Of a stretch of DNA of 64,000 nt, positions 48,196 through 60,361 are shown piece by piece (position 1 is the stretch's first letter; every line of letters begins with the position of its first letter). The stretch is from Trema orientale (Eukaryota; Streptophyta; Magnoliopsida; Rosales; Cannabaceae): the NCBI GenBank assembly GCA_002914845.1, contig JXTC01000107.1, positions 622,935 through 686,934 of the forward strand, written 5' to 3'. The notes beneath the pieces were generated by a model. It was not told the origin of the DNA. It ran no database searches and saw nothing but the letters and a program-made list of their open reading frames with translations. The position numbers were made by a program, and so were the translations under genes.

Positions 48196-48203
48196 GAGTG
48201 TCG

Positions 48204-49960
48204 TAACTCAATTCTTAATATTACCACAAACTAGCTCTTAGCATAAAGATCTTAATCCTTGATATTTGACTGGATTTGCTTTCATAGGTTGTAGCCTTTT
48301 GATTCGTTAAAATATTAGTCTCTATGAAATTAGAGGTGAACTCTGGCATGTTGGAGGTTATGATTTATGAATTGACGGGAATACCAAATGGTTAAAAACA
48401 CTATACATTAATGCTACTTTAATATCTTTTAAGATTCATGGAATAATTAAATCTAAGATCTTAGTATTCATTTTGTGAATTGGTTAATAGTTTTATCTAA
48501 ATGGCCACTGAGAATAAAATTATCGACAACATTGTTCCTTGATAGAAAGATAGTAACTTAAAGGTAATATGTGTTGGAGAGGTATTAAGGTAATTTTACA
48601 TATCCAACTATAGCATTGTATAAGGATTTTACATGTGGCATAGAATATGCTAGATGGATCGGTTAACCAAGGCTAATTAATTAAATCTCTATAAAAGGCA
48701 TGACATTTAATCTGAGAGTGCAGTATTGGGCCTTCAGTGGAGTGTCCCATTTACTAATTGTATTTATATAAATACCATAATAAGAGTTATTATGTATTTA
48801 TCATATTATTGGAGCTTAGATTATTTAGATTCATTGGGTCCTTTGTCTAGCTCAACAAAACTCATTAATTGGTTCGTGGCATTTGTGAAATTAGTTTCAT
48901 GAAATTGTGTAAAATAATAATTCTACATATAAGTAGGTATTTTTATAAATAAGTTACATGAGTTGGACAGGTTTATAAAAATACACCCAAAGCCCAAATT
49001 GGAGAACAAGCTTAATCTTATTTGGACTGGGATTAGTAGTTTTGGGCCCCATACATATAAGATATATGAGAGAAAAACTTCACAGTAACCCTAGTAGAGT
49101 TACACGTGAAACAGAGGGAAAGAGAAAGAGTGAATTCGGCCAAGGGCTGAGAGAAGAGAAGAGAAAAAATTTCCTGCAACCTCACAATCTCATCTCATGT
49201 TCCGATGTTCTAAAAGATCAAGAAGCTATTCTTGATCGTTCTCTAGCGAAGGATTCAACTTGGTACCCACTCGCCTCATCAACCAAGAGCAGGAGCATAG
49301 ACAAGAAGATCTAGGGTAGGAGATTTAATCACCATCAACAAGGAGATCGAGGAGGAGCATGCTACAAGAGGTAAACCCTAATCTCATCTCTAGGGTTTAT
49401 GCATTTAGATTTGATTTATGTTATACATGATCCTGTATATGATATATGCATGTTCTATAGTTATGAAAATTATTTTCATACAAAAATTTTAAAACCTAAA
49501 TCTACTAACTTTTCTGCTGCATTCATGATGTGATCATGTGTTTTCCATAGTTTCCATACATGTATGTTTTTTCCTAAGTGTTAGATCAATTCTAGCAATT
49601 ACTATATTCTGTTGGTGGTCTTTTTAAAAGAGTTATTTGGGCCTACTCCTGTGGTTACGTTAGAGATAAAAATTCTTTTTAGTGTTTCGAAGGTTAGGAC
49701 CGATTATTAAATTACATTTTATCACATATATAATCTTAAACGGTAATAATAATCAACCCGAGTTGTGTTTGTACACAAAAATCGCTCCTTTATGTGCTAT
49801 AACTTCGGTTCCATAAAAGGATTGGATCAAGAAAAGCCTTCTGGCTTTATTAATCAAGAAATCCCTTTACAGATTCCCCTTCTATGATGGTAATGGAGCT
49901 TTTGGAACCATAGGTATTTTATTATTTCTCTCCCTCTTTGTAAATTTGTTGGTTAAACTC
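48204..49960. other. Intergenic region with probable LTR-like repeat
   Basis: From about 48980 to 49570 the sequence resembles part of a plant LTR. It has a purine-rich transcribed-looking part (49060-49350), then GGTAAACCCTAATCTCATCTCTAGGGTTTA and, further on, CTGCATTCATGATGTGATCATG followed by GTTTTCCATAG. I could not find the ends, a primer-binding site or coding sequence, so the assignment is weak. The short frame at 49042-49314 is part of this segment and no gene can be supported. Confidence 0.3.
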
Positions 49961-50462
49961 AATTTGAGTTTCATTATTACTGGAAACCATCCAGTTTGCA
50001 AGAAACCTACGTTATTTCATATGATTTATTTAGTTACAGGGCTTTCTGCAAAAAAGAAACCACAATAGTTTCCAGGAAATATTCGTGGTTTCCTACATAC
50101 AGAACATTCCACTAAAGGAAACTATAATGGTTCCCAGAAAATGTTCGTAGTTTCCTGTAATTTACTTACGTACATAACATTCTGCTAAAGGAAACTAAAT
50201 TGGTTTCCAGGAAACCACAAAAGTTTCCTGTGATTTACTTACGTACATGACATTCTGCTAATAGGAAACCTTTATGATTCCAGTATTAAAAAAAAAAAAA
50301 AAACAAAAAAAGATAGCTTATTTACTAAAATGCCACTACGTTTTCTAACTCCTAAAATATTTAGAAAAATACTCTAAAAAAGTCGTACGGAATTTTTATT
50401 ATTTTTGAAAGATCTTAAATTTGGTAATATTTTTTGAAAAATAAGTATAAGTATCCAAAACT
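49960..50462. repeat. Tandem GAAACTA/GTTTCC repeat block, copy 2 of a dispersed family
   Basis: Same structure as 34340-34925. Units contain GAAACCACAATAGTTTCC, GTGGTTTCCT, TTTACTTACGTACA and ACATTCTGCTAA. A tail follows with TTATTTACTAAAATGCCAC and GTACGGAATTTTTATTATTT. Both copies lie in the same orientation. Confidence 0.8.
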
Positions 50463-50885
50463 CTTTTTAGAAAAACGTACCAAAAAGTTATTTGGGCCCA
50501 AGTTAGTCCTATCCATGTTAATTTCTCTTTTTAAAAAAAATATTCCAGAGAAAATTAGGTGGATGATTAATTTTCTAAATTAATTTAAGTAGATATCCTT
50601 GTTTTAAAAGCTATAATTAAATGTCCATTTCTTTTAAAGTTCATTTGTGCAATATATTTTATTTCTATTTTTATCATTAAGTGAGTTGAACATTTAGCTA
50701 TAAATTTTTGAGCTTGGTCATAATAGCTAGTTGACCCAAAATTCAACCTATCAATTATTTTTCATTTTTTTATTATTTTTTATTTTAGGCATGGATCTTT
50801 GTAAGAAGGCCTAAAATTGGGCTATGATGCCCAATAACTAAGTTTGAAATTAGTCCCTCCTGGCCCACTAGAATTATATATTTTT

Positions 50886-51140
50886 TGGGAAAATAGTGTC
50901 GTTTTTTTATACTTTGTTTCAATAAATATCTTTTTTTTTTCTTTTTACAGCTAAATGACTAATTATATATATTGTTAAACTGGATATATCTACATATACA
51001 TCAGTTTTATTTTATCTACCGAGTATTAATAATTTTAATACTGGTACATCATATTTTTGTACCGGTCATTTTGCTACAAAATTTGAAAAACGGATATTTA
51101 TTTAAAATGGACCCAAAATTCGGTCACTTTGCTATTATTT
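50886..51140. mobile_element. Inverted-repeat element upstream of eIF2 gamma
   Basis: The left part (AAAATAGTGTCG, AATAAATATCTTT, ACAGCTAAATGAC) pairs with the reverse complement of the right part (AAATAATAGCAAAGTGACCG, AAATAAATATCCG, GTAGCAAAATGACC). Its plan resembles the element at 34963-35247 upstream of PRL1. It has no coding capacity and its ends are approximate. Confidence 0.45.
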
Positions 51141-51159
51141 TTTGTTTTTTTTTTTGCAA

Positions 51160-51345
51160 AAATTGCCCGGCCCACTAGAATTGCCAAGCCCAAAACTTGA
51201 ACAATTACGCACCATGTATATGGCCCTAGCAACCATTCCCGGATTCTTATTATATCGACCCTTACAAGAACCTCTCTAGCACACTCTCAAAGCATTTTCT
51301 TCTTCTTCTACTGCTCTCTTCGCCTCGCTCAAGAAAACCCTCCAG
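51160..51345 (+). promoter_or_regulatory. eIF2 gamma promoter and non-coding leader exon
   Basis: Site II-type motifs (GGCCCAC, AAGCCCA, and further up GGGCTATGATGCCCA at about 50819) lie in front of a CT-rich leader. The leader exon probably ends at 51345 (CTCCAG/GTTCG), with a 541-base intron to the acceptor at 51886. In this reading an ATG at 51866 lies inside the intron, so translation starts at 51992. Confidence 0.5.
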
Positions 51346-51991
51346 GTTCGTCGATTTGATTTCTCTATCTTCTCATTCATTCGTTCATGGATTCGCTCTT
51401 AGTTTCCGTACTTCTTTTTTGGTTGAGGAATTTAGTCATGGCGGTTTCTGAGTTCTATTTGTTCGATTCTATGGAGTTGTATTCATTTCTTTTTATTGGA
51501 TAGTTTGGTTCAGTTTCTATGATTATATTTGTTGTTTTNGTATATTTTCGATTATTATCTGCCATTTCTGGATCTCTGTATTGGGAATATCTAATGAGCG
51601 AGTTACGTGTTTGTGAAGATGTGTTTTAGGGTTTCTTTCCCTTTTTCTTTAATTGTTCTCCTTGCTGAGATAATAGTTTTTAGGTGACCCGAGTTTTTGT
51701 TATTAATGGTTAGGGGAAGGTACTAAGTTGAAAATGGGCCAAAGAAGCAGAGATTAAGGGGTTGTTTGTTTATTTAGGGATCTTAGTGATTACAAGTTTG
51801 GGTTTAATTGAAAGTGCTAATAGGGTTTAATCGAGTTTATCAATCTGCTTTTTTCAAATCATGACGTGGTTGACTATTTGATGCAGTTTCCGGAATTAAG
51901 TACTGCTAATTCATCACTTTTTGAACTCGTGAGTGGCCAAGTAGAATCTCAACTACCTCTTCAAGCAGAAACTGAATTTGAAACCGGCACA

Positions 51992-54853
51992 ATGTCGAGA
52001 AAAGGTTTGATGGAGCAAGACCTGAATAAGCTGGATGTAACCAAGTTACATCCACTATCTCCTGAGGTTATATCTCGTCAGGCAACTATCAATATTGGTA
52101 AGTTTAAAACCAGAGCTTGAATTTTCTTGAGGCTACTCTTGTTGTGCATGTAATGATTCAGTTATTGGATGCAGAGAGTAAAGTTTGCACTTGACCCTTT
52201 CTTTATTGACGTTTTGAATCTTAATTTGTTTTCTCAGGTACCATAGGCCATGTGGCTCATGGAAAGTCGACGGTTGTTAAAGCAATATCTGGTGTTCAGG
52301 TCAGTTGTGGTTCTATTTTGCATTTAGTAAAATTGTGCTTTCTGTTTTGGATGTTTTATTGGGAATGCCCCATATTCGTCTTGTTCGTGATGTGAATGTT
52401 GAATTTTATCCCTTATCTACAGACTGTTCGTTTTAAGAACGAATTAGAAAGGAACATCACTATCAAACTTGGATATGCAAATGCAAAAATATACAAATGT
52501 GAAGATGAGCGGTGCCCTCGACCGATGTGCTACAAGTGGGTACCCATAGAAATAATTAATTATCCGGGTAATTAATTTCTAGCCTTCTGTTGACGAGTTG
52601 AAATTGTTAATCTAGGGCCTATGGTAGTGGAAAGGAAGACAGTCCTCTATGCGATGTTCCAGGATTTGAGAACGCTAGGATGAAATTGCTGAGGCATGTT
52701 TCTTTTGTAGACTGTCCGGTAAGGTTTTGAATTGTCTCTCTTTTGTTTTTCCGGAACTTTTTATTTCTATTCCTCATATTGATTAGGTGGTTCTTTAAAA
52801 TGTAACATTTTATGATTTGAGTTCATCTGAATAATGTCCGTTCTGGATGTTAGATTATTTTAAAGATTATGGATAGTTTGGCTTTCGAACTTTTGAAATT
52901 CTGTTGATCTTGTGCAGTTGGATGTCCTTTGTTACTTAAGCATGTGAAGGTCCCGTAGTTCAACTATTCATTATATAGAATCCGTTACCGGTGACACACC
53001 TTTCTGTCTGTTTTGACTCTTCGATTAGAAATTAATTAGGTTATCCTGTGCTGTCTCTTTGTTTTTTTGAAGTTGCTGATTGTGGTGTAATGGCTGCATA
53101 GTGGAAGTAAAATCTGTTTATTTGTGTGCATAGGATTGAATTTGATATTTATCGTCGTCCCCTCTTTTCTAGGGTCATGATATTCTTATGGCTACCATGC
53201 TTAATGGGGCTGCAATCATGGATGGAGCATTGCTTCTCATAGCAGCCAATGAGAGCTGCCCCCAGCCACAAACTTCTGAGCACTTAGCTGCTGTTGAAAT
53301 TATGCGCCTTCAGCATATTATAATTCTTCAGAATAAAGTTGATCTCATTCAAGAAAATGTAGCCATTAACCAGAATGAAGCAATCAAGAAATTCATTGAG
53401 GTAAATTTGTCAGTATCTTCTGAATATATTGGTTTGAATGTTTTAGAATCCTTTTTACTAAACAGATTATCTACCAGGGAACTGTTGCTGATGGTGCACC
53501 CGTTGTACCGATTTCTGCTCAACTGAAGTATAATATTGATGTTGTCTGTGAGTACATTGTTAAAAGGATCCCAATTCCAGAAAGGAATTTCATCTCGCCT
53601 CCTAATATGATTGTTATTCGTTCATTTGATGTCAACAAGCCTGGATTTGAAGTTGATGACATAAGAGGTGGTGTGGCTGGTGGAAGCATCCTCAGGGTAT
53701 ATGCCTTTTTCTTCTTAATTCTCGCACAAATGAATACCTTATTTGAGTGCTGCACATGCATGTTTTAGTAATTGTTTCCTTTTGCTTAGCCATAGTTTCC
53801 TGAACCATTTTAGCTACTGTATGCTGGGGTATGCAATTTTGCATTTATTTATTGAATCATTAGCACAAGCAGTTTTGCATTTTTATTTGAGCAGTCTGCC
53901 CCAAGAGGCTACTTGAGGGGCTTAGGCCTTTGGTTTGATCTGCTCCTAATTGATGTGGCCTTTATTTCGTGATGCCATCTACCTAGTGAATTATCAGGAG
54001 TTTCATGCTTCTTAGAGATTTTATTTGGTGTGGTCTAGTTTTGAACTCAAGCTTGCTAATCGAGTTTGGGAGATTCCCGAGAAATCATTTATAGTGGAAA
54101 AAATGATGAATGAGATTTTATGTTTACGTTTGCATAAAGTTTTTCACTGTTACAGCACTATTTTTTGATTTTTTGTAGGGTGTTCTTAAAGTGAATCAAT
54201 TTATTGAGGTCCGTCCTGGTATAGTTGTTAAAGATGAGAGTGGAAACACCAAGTGCACACCAATTTATTCCAGAATAGTTTCGTTGTATGCCGAGCAGAA
54301 TGAGCTGCAATTTGCAGTACCAGGGGGGCTCATTGGTGTTGGTACAACCATGGATCCCACTTTGACACGAGCTGATAGGTTGGTGGGACAAGTTCTTGGT
54401 GAAGTTGGATCACTCCCTGAGGTTTTTGTTGAGCTTGAGGTAAGGATCCATGACTGCACGACCTTTTGATGTTTCATTTCTTGGTTGATTAAACTTTTGT
54501 AGTTGTTTTATGTTGCAACGAGCTGAATAATGTTGTTCATGAATTTTCAGGTCAACTTCTTCCTTCTGCGAAGGTTATTGGGTGTGAAGACAAAGGGCTC
54601 AGAGAAGCAGGGAAAGGTCACAAAGTTGACTAAAGGAGAGATGCTGATGTTGAACATTGGATCCATGTCCACTGGAGCCAGGGTTCTTGCTGTAAAGAAT
54701 GATTTGGCTAAGTTGCAACTCACATCCCCAGTCTGCACCAGCAAAGGGGAGAAGGTTGCCCTCAGTCGAAGAGTCGAAAAGCACTGGCGGCTGATTGGCT
54801 GGGGCCAGATTCAAGCTGGAACTACTCTTGATGTCCCACCCTGCCCCATTTGA
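51992..54853 (+). CDS. Translation initiation factor eIF2 gamma subunit, 464 aa, 8 coding exons
   Basis: Coding exons are 51992-52097, 52238-52299, 52423-52535, 52616-52718, 53173-53400, 53478-53696, 54179-54439 and 54551-54853 (1395 nt, all GT-AG). The subunit binds GTP and Met-tRNAi in the eIF2 ternary complex that delivers initiator tRNA to the 40S ribosome. Visible GTPase motifs are G1 GHVAHGKST (39-47), switch 1 NITIKLGY (67-74), G3 DCPGH (126-130) and G4 NKVD (182-185). Four Cys at 82, 87, 92 and 106 form the zinc-ribbon-like insert typical of eIF2 gamma, which with NITIKLGY separates it from EF-Tu/EF1A. Beta-barrel domains II and III follow, ending [18 protein letters not shown]. Length is standard for plants. 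The ATG at 51992 follows the leader intron and gives the usual [11 protein letters not shown] start. Confidence 0.96.
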
Positions 54854-56240
54854 ATAGACTCTGCATACAAATACAGAAAAGGCAAGAAAGCTTAGAGAAA
54901 GGAAACTAGATGTGGGTAGGCTGAGAAATATTGGGAACTCTTTTTGTGAGATGGAGAAGAAAACCTTATTTGGATCAATACTCCTTATTTTTGTTCACCC
55001 CGTTTTTCTTGTTAGGTTATTTCGAGTTTGTAATTGAATACTTTGTGCCGATCCTAAATTTGACGAGTTCTGTTTTCATCCTTACCGATGATTTTTTGGT
55101 GGTTTCCTTAAGACCACACCCGAGGATATTGCATTTTTGTGAGAATGACTCATTAGCATTTGGTGGTGTTTCTTTCCTTTTCTTGCTCGCCCCTTTCATC
55201 GGCCACCCTCCGGTTCTATGTGCAGTGGCCTCTTGATTATTATTGTTATTGTTTTGCTTTTCTCTGTTCTGTTAGTTTTCGTGGAAAGGATAGAAGTATT
55301 TATGTCTCTATCTCCGATGGAACAGAGGCTGATTGCAAATGTAGTATTTCAGCTCAGCTACTCTGAAGCTTTTTTTTTTTTTTAAAAATTAATTTATAAA
55401 TTTCTGATAAGCTTGATTCGATAATGTATGGTATATGACTGTGGGGTAACCTTTTTAAGTGTACTTAGGTAGCTGACTACGATATCCATTCATGATGAGT
55501 AAAGAAGAGGTAAAACATATTATTAGACGTTTTTTAATCTGATAAATAGTAAGGTTGGATAGTGAAATCTCAGTGTCTTAAATTCTGTGCATTATTTTGT
55601 AAATGGTATACGCAGATCAAGTATCTTATTCATCAAAAGAGAAGAAAAATCCAGATCGAGTGATCGATATCACGGAAATTTGAAACTATCACAATCCATA
55701 GTGTCACCATCACAATACATTCAACCCTTGCCCGAAGCGAGAAGCAACTCAAGTAATAAAAGGCTACTGAAAGTAGTACAAAAAATAAAGAAGAAACTCA
55801 AATGTTTAAAACTTTGGCTGTACATCTATATATGGACCTTTGTCTAGATACTTTTTGAAAGTAGAGGGTTCGCCAGCAATTTTGGAATAGACCAAGATTT
55901 TCATCTAGGAGTAGCAATTTGCCTTGCCCTATCTAAGCTAGAGAATCCCCAACTGGAGCTAGTGAGAAAAGGCAAACAAATTAAGCTTCACAAAAGGGAC
56001 AAAATTAAAGGGCGTGATATAAGCCTATATAATGAAGCCAAAAGTGAAGAGTACCACTTTCTTAGGGTGAAGCCCACAAACAAAGTCCGCATGCATGGAA
56101 AAGATTGAAAGCTTTGCATCACAACCTTTAGATTTTGATTAGAGACAATAACTTTCTTGTTGATTCTCTCAACTGAAGTTGAAGATATATCCTCCAAGTT
56201 GTACGAACTTTACTTTGTCAACAAATACTGCATCAACTTG
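54854..56240. other. 3' flank of eIF2 gamma and intergenic region
   Basis: The first 500 bases are T-rich UTR-like sequence. The remainder, to the phylloplanin-like promoter, has no recognisable gene; small frames at 55587-55847 and on the minus strand at 55988-56197 lack motifs. Confidence 0.5.
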
Positions 56241-56253
56241 GCCATGGCCATGC

Positions 56254-56261
56254 TATAAATA
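56254..56261 (+). promoter_or_regulatory. TATA box of the phylloplanin-like gene
   Basis: A consensus TATAAATA lies 112 bases before the TTT-to-stop frame begins at the third ATG-proximal exon start, 119 bases upstream of the ATG at 56373. The flanking C and AGAGG context is typical of a strong plant promoter. Confidence 0.65.
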
Positions 56262-56372
56262 GAGGTTATATTAACAGCATTTTCTCCAAGCCAAGTGATA
56301 CATCTTCAGTTTATAACATAGCAAGAAAGGGTTTTGTTTAATTTGCTATAACATTTTTGGAGACAGCTAATA

Positions 56373-57171
56373 ATGGCCTTGAAAATATCACTTGTCTTTG
56401 TCATCTTCATCTTGGCTGCTTCAATGGCAGCTCTAGCTGAAGCTCAACTTGGTGGGCTCGGCAACCTCCTTGGTTTGATCAACCTACAGGGCACTGTCTT
56501 TTGCACTCTCAATGGCAGAATTGGGGTCAATGGCACTTCTACCCCAGTTTTCTCTAGTAAGCTTAGTTGATCAATATTTCAATTTGTTTGACATCTCTGT
56601 CTCAAGTTAATTCAATTTATCTTAATGTAGCTCATAACTTCTATAATCAAGCTTGCTTAGTAACACTTTCAGTCTTCATATAACTTTTTTTCAAGTGAAA
56701 TAAAAGGTGAAACAAGAAAGAGAAAAAATCATGAAAGTTTTACCGAACTTTAGCTTCTAGCTAGGAAGACTACTAGAGAAATCCGATACATTCCATGTTT
56801 TTGAAGTCATCAATGCATAATGGTAAAAGACGTAATATTGGTTGGACAGAAAAATGAATATTAATCGTCGTATTTTTCTTATTATAGATGCGCTTGTACA
56901 ACTTCAGTGCAACGGAAACGTGGTATCTAGTGCAACAACAAACAACTCAGGAGTATTTTCTATCTTATTGAATCCTCTACAGTTCTTGTTGTCTTCACTA
57001 TTGTCAGATTGCAAAGTAGTGGTGAACACACCTTTGTCCAGCTGCAACGCCAGTTTGCCTTCTACTGGGGCTCTCGTCTCTTTAATTCAGATTCTCGGAA
57101 ACACAGTCTCTGGCTTGCTTAACATCATCAATCTTGGTCTTACTGGCTTTAATTTCATACCAAATGTTTAG
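56373..57171 (+). CDS. Phylloplanin-like secreted protein (pollen Ole e 1 family), 155 aa, 2 exons
   Basis: Exons are 56373-56556 and 56888-57171, with a GT-AG intron splitting an Asn codon (468 nt). Residues 1-24 are a clear signal peptide (MALKISLVFVIFILAAS to ALAEA), and the mature chain starts QLGGLGNLLGLINLQGTVFC. The rest is one Ole e 1-like beta domain with the family's spaced cysteines (GTVFCTLNG, QLQCNGN, SDCKVVV, LSSCNASLP) and a hydrophobic C-terminus (GLTGFNFIPNV). Tobacco phylloplanin is secreted by short glandular trichomes onto the leaf surface and inhibits oomycete spore germination. That activity is an inference for this copy; related proteins also act in roots and pollen. 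Size and two-exon layout match the family. A strong TATA box precedes it. Confidence 0.9.
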
Positions 57172-60110
57172 CCACATGATATTTACAACCTACGTACATT
57201 AGTTTAGAGGACTATATATACATGGAATTGTAATGTTAATGTTATTTGACTACTGCTTGATATAAATAATAAGGTGGTCAAATGATATAATTAGATATGT
57301 CCTTTTGTGTCTTTCTATTTTATTTTCTACGTCTATATATGAATGTAAAACTATATATTCGCTAAGCTGTATTACTTCCTTCAAAGAAATAAAGGCCGTT
57401 TTAGTATATTTAAAGTACTTGTTAGTTGTTACTTGTTCCTCTATGTTATATCAAATGGAGACTTGATCACATGGAGAGAATTAGCCGTAGATAGAGAGAG
57501 GAATATTGTAGCAGCTGCTGAATATGCGTATGTACAAATGCACAGTTAAATTGGACATTGTAAAATCATTAATAATATGACATAGAGGCTAAAGTATGAT
57601 CAATGTTCTACGTACATATCCACATTACATTTAATTAGGAGGAAAACATATATATATCTATATAAGGGTAAGTTTTTCATTAAAGAAAAAATATGTAGAT
57701 TATAATTAAATAGGACAGAGTGGTCATAACATAGCCTGATTGGTAACCACACTTACTTCTGATGTTGAGATATTGAGTACAATTTCTCATACACCCAATT
57801 ATTGAAAAAAAAATTAAATAGGGACAAAGGCATAAATTTTTTTCCACTAGGGGAATAAATTAAAAAAAATCTTTTGAGTTAAAATTTATTTTTTGTTTCT
57901 CCTTTTCGCCCCTTATATATATATTCTCACTTTTTTTGAATGAATTATTTCTATTTTCTTAGAATGACTTGTAATTGAGTAATATAATTCATGAAGATTT
58001 AGAAATGGTAAATCTGAAACACACATAGATGAATTTAGGATTAAAAAGAGTTTTTCAAATGAGATTCAAAAAAAAAATTATTCATAAGAAAGGAGGGCTA
58101 AAATAAATTATTTCGAAATAATATTAGTGAAGTCTAAATATCCGAAAATTTGGTTAGTGCAAACGAGGAGCATAATTGAGTTTATAGAAAATATGAGGGG
58201 AAAATTAAAACTACAAAATTATAGGGGGCCATGTGGCTCCGTCCTAGTTATAAAAAAACGTTAAAGATTATTTGTATGCAAATTCGAAAAATTTCAGATT
58301 TTTGGCAACATTCTAAAATAGTTTTCTTTTCTAGAATTCTAAAAGGTTTGCACACTGAGGGAGTGAGGTGAATAATGATCGTATGGGCAGACGTTGAGAC
58401 GTCCTCGATCATTAGGTTAACTTTAGATTATTATATTTGTAGATAAGATCGCGATCGAGAATACATACACATATATGATCTATATCTATACTTGATAACT
58501 GACATTGATCATAGATGTACATATGTATACACACATATGGAGCGTGTACAAATTGGTGCACACATGCCTCCCTTGTTGGGATTTGCTTTGGTGTGTGGAG
58601 CCCACTGATTCATGATTTGCATAGAGAAAGCGAACTTCGAAGAGCACCCACCATAATCGATCCATCGATTATTTGTATGCAAATTCCAAACATTGCCCAA
58701 GGGAGGTCAGAGGTGCCATGCCAACATAGGGTCGACAGTGGACACAACATTGGGCCGTCCTTCAAAACAGAAAATTATAATAAAGTCTATACTATATACC
58801 CTTTACATTATTATATACGTGATATTTTCCAATGCCAAGGCTTATCATGATCTTGTGTGTCCAAGATTAGTGTTTCAATTTCCAACAGATGCCGCCGTAT
58901 TCGGCCCCGATTGTCTCTCAACACGTTGGGATACATGCCTTTATGGTTACGTAAGAGTGTTTTTAAGGTTGCGTAAATGGATCGTTCCAACTTGATTGGT
59001 CCAGTACATATAATATAGAAAAAAGTGGTAGTAATATCAAATTCTCTATAAAATTTTCAGAAATGTTGAATACATTCTCTCTTTTCCAGGTCTTATTTTC
59101 ACTGCTTAATTAACAAGTAAATTTCACTGTGTTTTATTACAACATAAATTAGTTTAACAGAATCCATATATCAGGTACATAATAAAACTAGAGGTAGAAA
59201 AGAGAATTGTCTAAACACTCTTCTCGAACTCTTACACCAATTTTGTTGATACGCTGGTACCACGAGCCAAAATCTGTTGACATATATATGACAATTAAGA
59301 ACCTGAGTAAGAGAGTTTTGCTAAGAAAAATATTCTTTTGTCATTATTAGTAATATAGCCACTATGCATGAATGTAATCATGAGATTTCCTTAGAAAAAT
59401 GCTAAAGTCATGCTAATCGAAATCCCTAACTAAAAAAAAGAACTTACATATAAATTTACCGACTAGTGCTAAAGACACATAGCTATCATTACCATTAATA
59501 ACAAGAATGGTCCTACATATAAATATTCGGATATGAGTCACATATATAGTGCTAGTGCTATTTTTTTTTAATAACATGCTAGTGATATTAGTGTAACATT
59601 ACTCTCTACCTTTTATCATTTATCTTTATTTTTTTTCTTTTCTTTATTCCCTTGAATATCATGTGTTGTTTTTATAACTGAGAGTTGTTAGATAAATGTA
59701 TCACTAGTAAATATTTTCTAGCCAAAGAAAATAAATGACGAGCTAGCTCAGCCTTGGAAACTCCTATTCTCATATAAGAACTACTCTTTACCCTATGAAC
59801 AACGCGGAGTACCCCTTAGACCATTAATGTGATTCGTGAAGGTCACCTTTGTACCCTTTCATGAATTATTCTACAAATTAAATAAAGGCAGCAGCTACAT
59901 CTATACACACAACAAATTAAAGTAACATGCTTGTCCAAAACCAAGGACAGGGGACACGGCCCTAAAGTCTATTAGTTCCACGTGTCAAATACCTATTAGA
60001 CCACTTTTACACCTAAAGCCACGTTTCCACTTAAAAAAAGTTCATACTTGGCACTAATCAGCACCTTTTTAAATTCATTTTTTAAAAAACCCAATACTTC
60101 TCTCCCACTT
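57172..60110. other. Intergenic region, nothing strongly supported
   Basis: The 3' flank of the phylloplanin-like gene is followed by AT-rich DNA holding a possible SINE relic (57726-57810), a transposon-end-like GGGGCCATGTGGCTCC stretch (about 58225) and a more mixed segment at 58500-59000 with overlapping open frames on both strands but no recognisable protein. Confidence 0.45.
57726..57810 (+). mobile_element. Possible tRNA-derived SINE relic
   Basis: The stretch CATAGCCTGATTGGTAACCA resembles a pol III A box, and GAGTACAATTTCTCA about 35 bases later resembles a decayed B box. A short A-rich run follows near 57806. Too degraded to fold as a tRNA; assignment is tentative. Confidence 0.3.
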
Positions 60111-60119
60111 TAACCTCCC

Positions 60120-60361
60120 TATTTATAAGGCACCAAGAAACCCTACCTCTCTCCATGCCCACCCCCACATATATAGAGAGAGAGATTTAGAGAGAGAAAG
60201 AGAAGGGTCTCTCTTCCTTCTCTTCTCTTTTGCTATAGGCTGCTGTGGAAGTTCTCATTCTTCTTTGAGAAATTTTCTCCAAGAAGAATAATAGCTTCTG
60301 CAGCAGCAGCTAATCTCAGCCGTTAGATCAAATATCGTATCATCTATTATTTCTTAATCCA
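60120..60361 (+). promoter_or_regulatory. Core promoter and leader of the SAG21/LEA_3-like gene
   Basis: A TATTTATAA motif (60120-60128) precedes a GA microsatellite (about 60175-60205), a CT tract and a CAGCAGCAGC run before the ATG at 60362. Spacing to the ATG (about 235 bases) suggests a leader of roughly 200 bases. An ACGTGTC (ABRE-like) word lies upstream at about 59981, consistent with stress control, though one motif is weak evidence. Confidence 0.4.

Noticed and set aside
51866..51991. Upstream in-frame ATG extending eIF2 gamma by 42 residues
   Set aside because: It lies before a good acceptor (51886) of the leader intron, and the family starts at [11 protein letters not shown].
58515..58995. 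Overlapping open frames of 100-111 residues
   Set aside because: No recognisable domain, no exon partner, and frames on both strands overlap without a coding signature.
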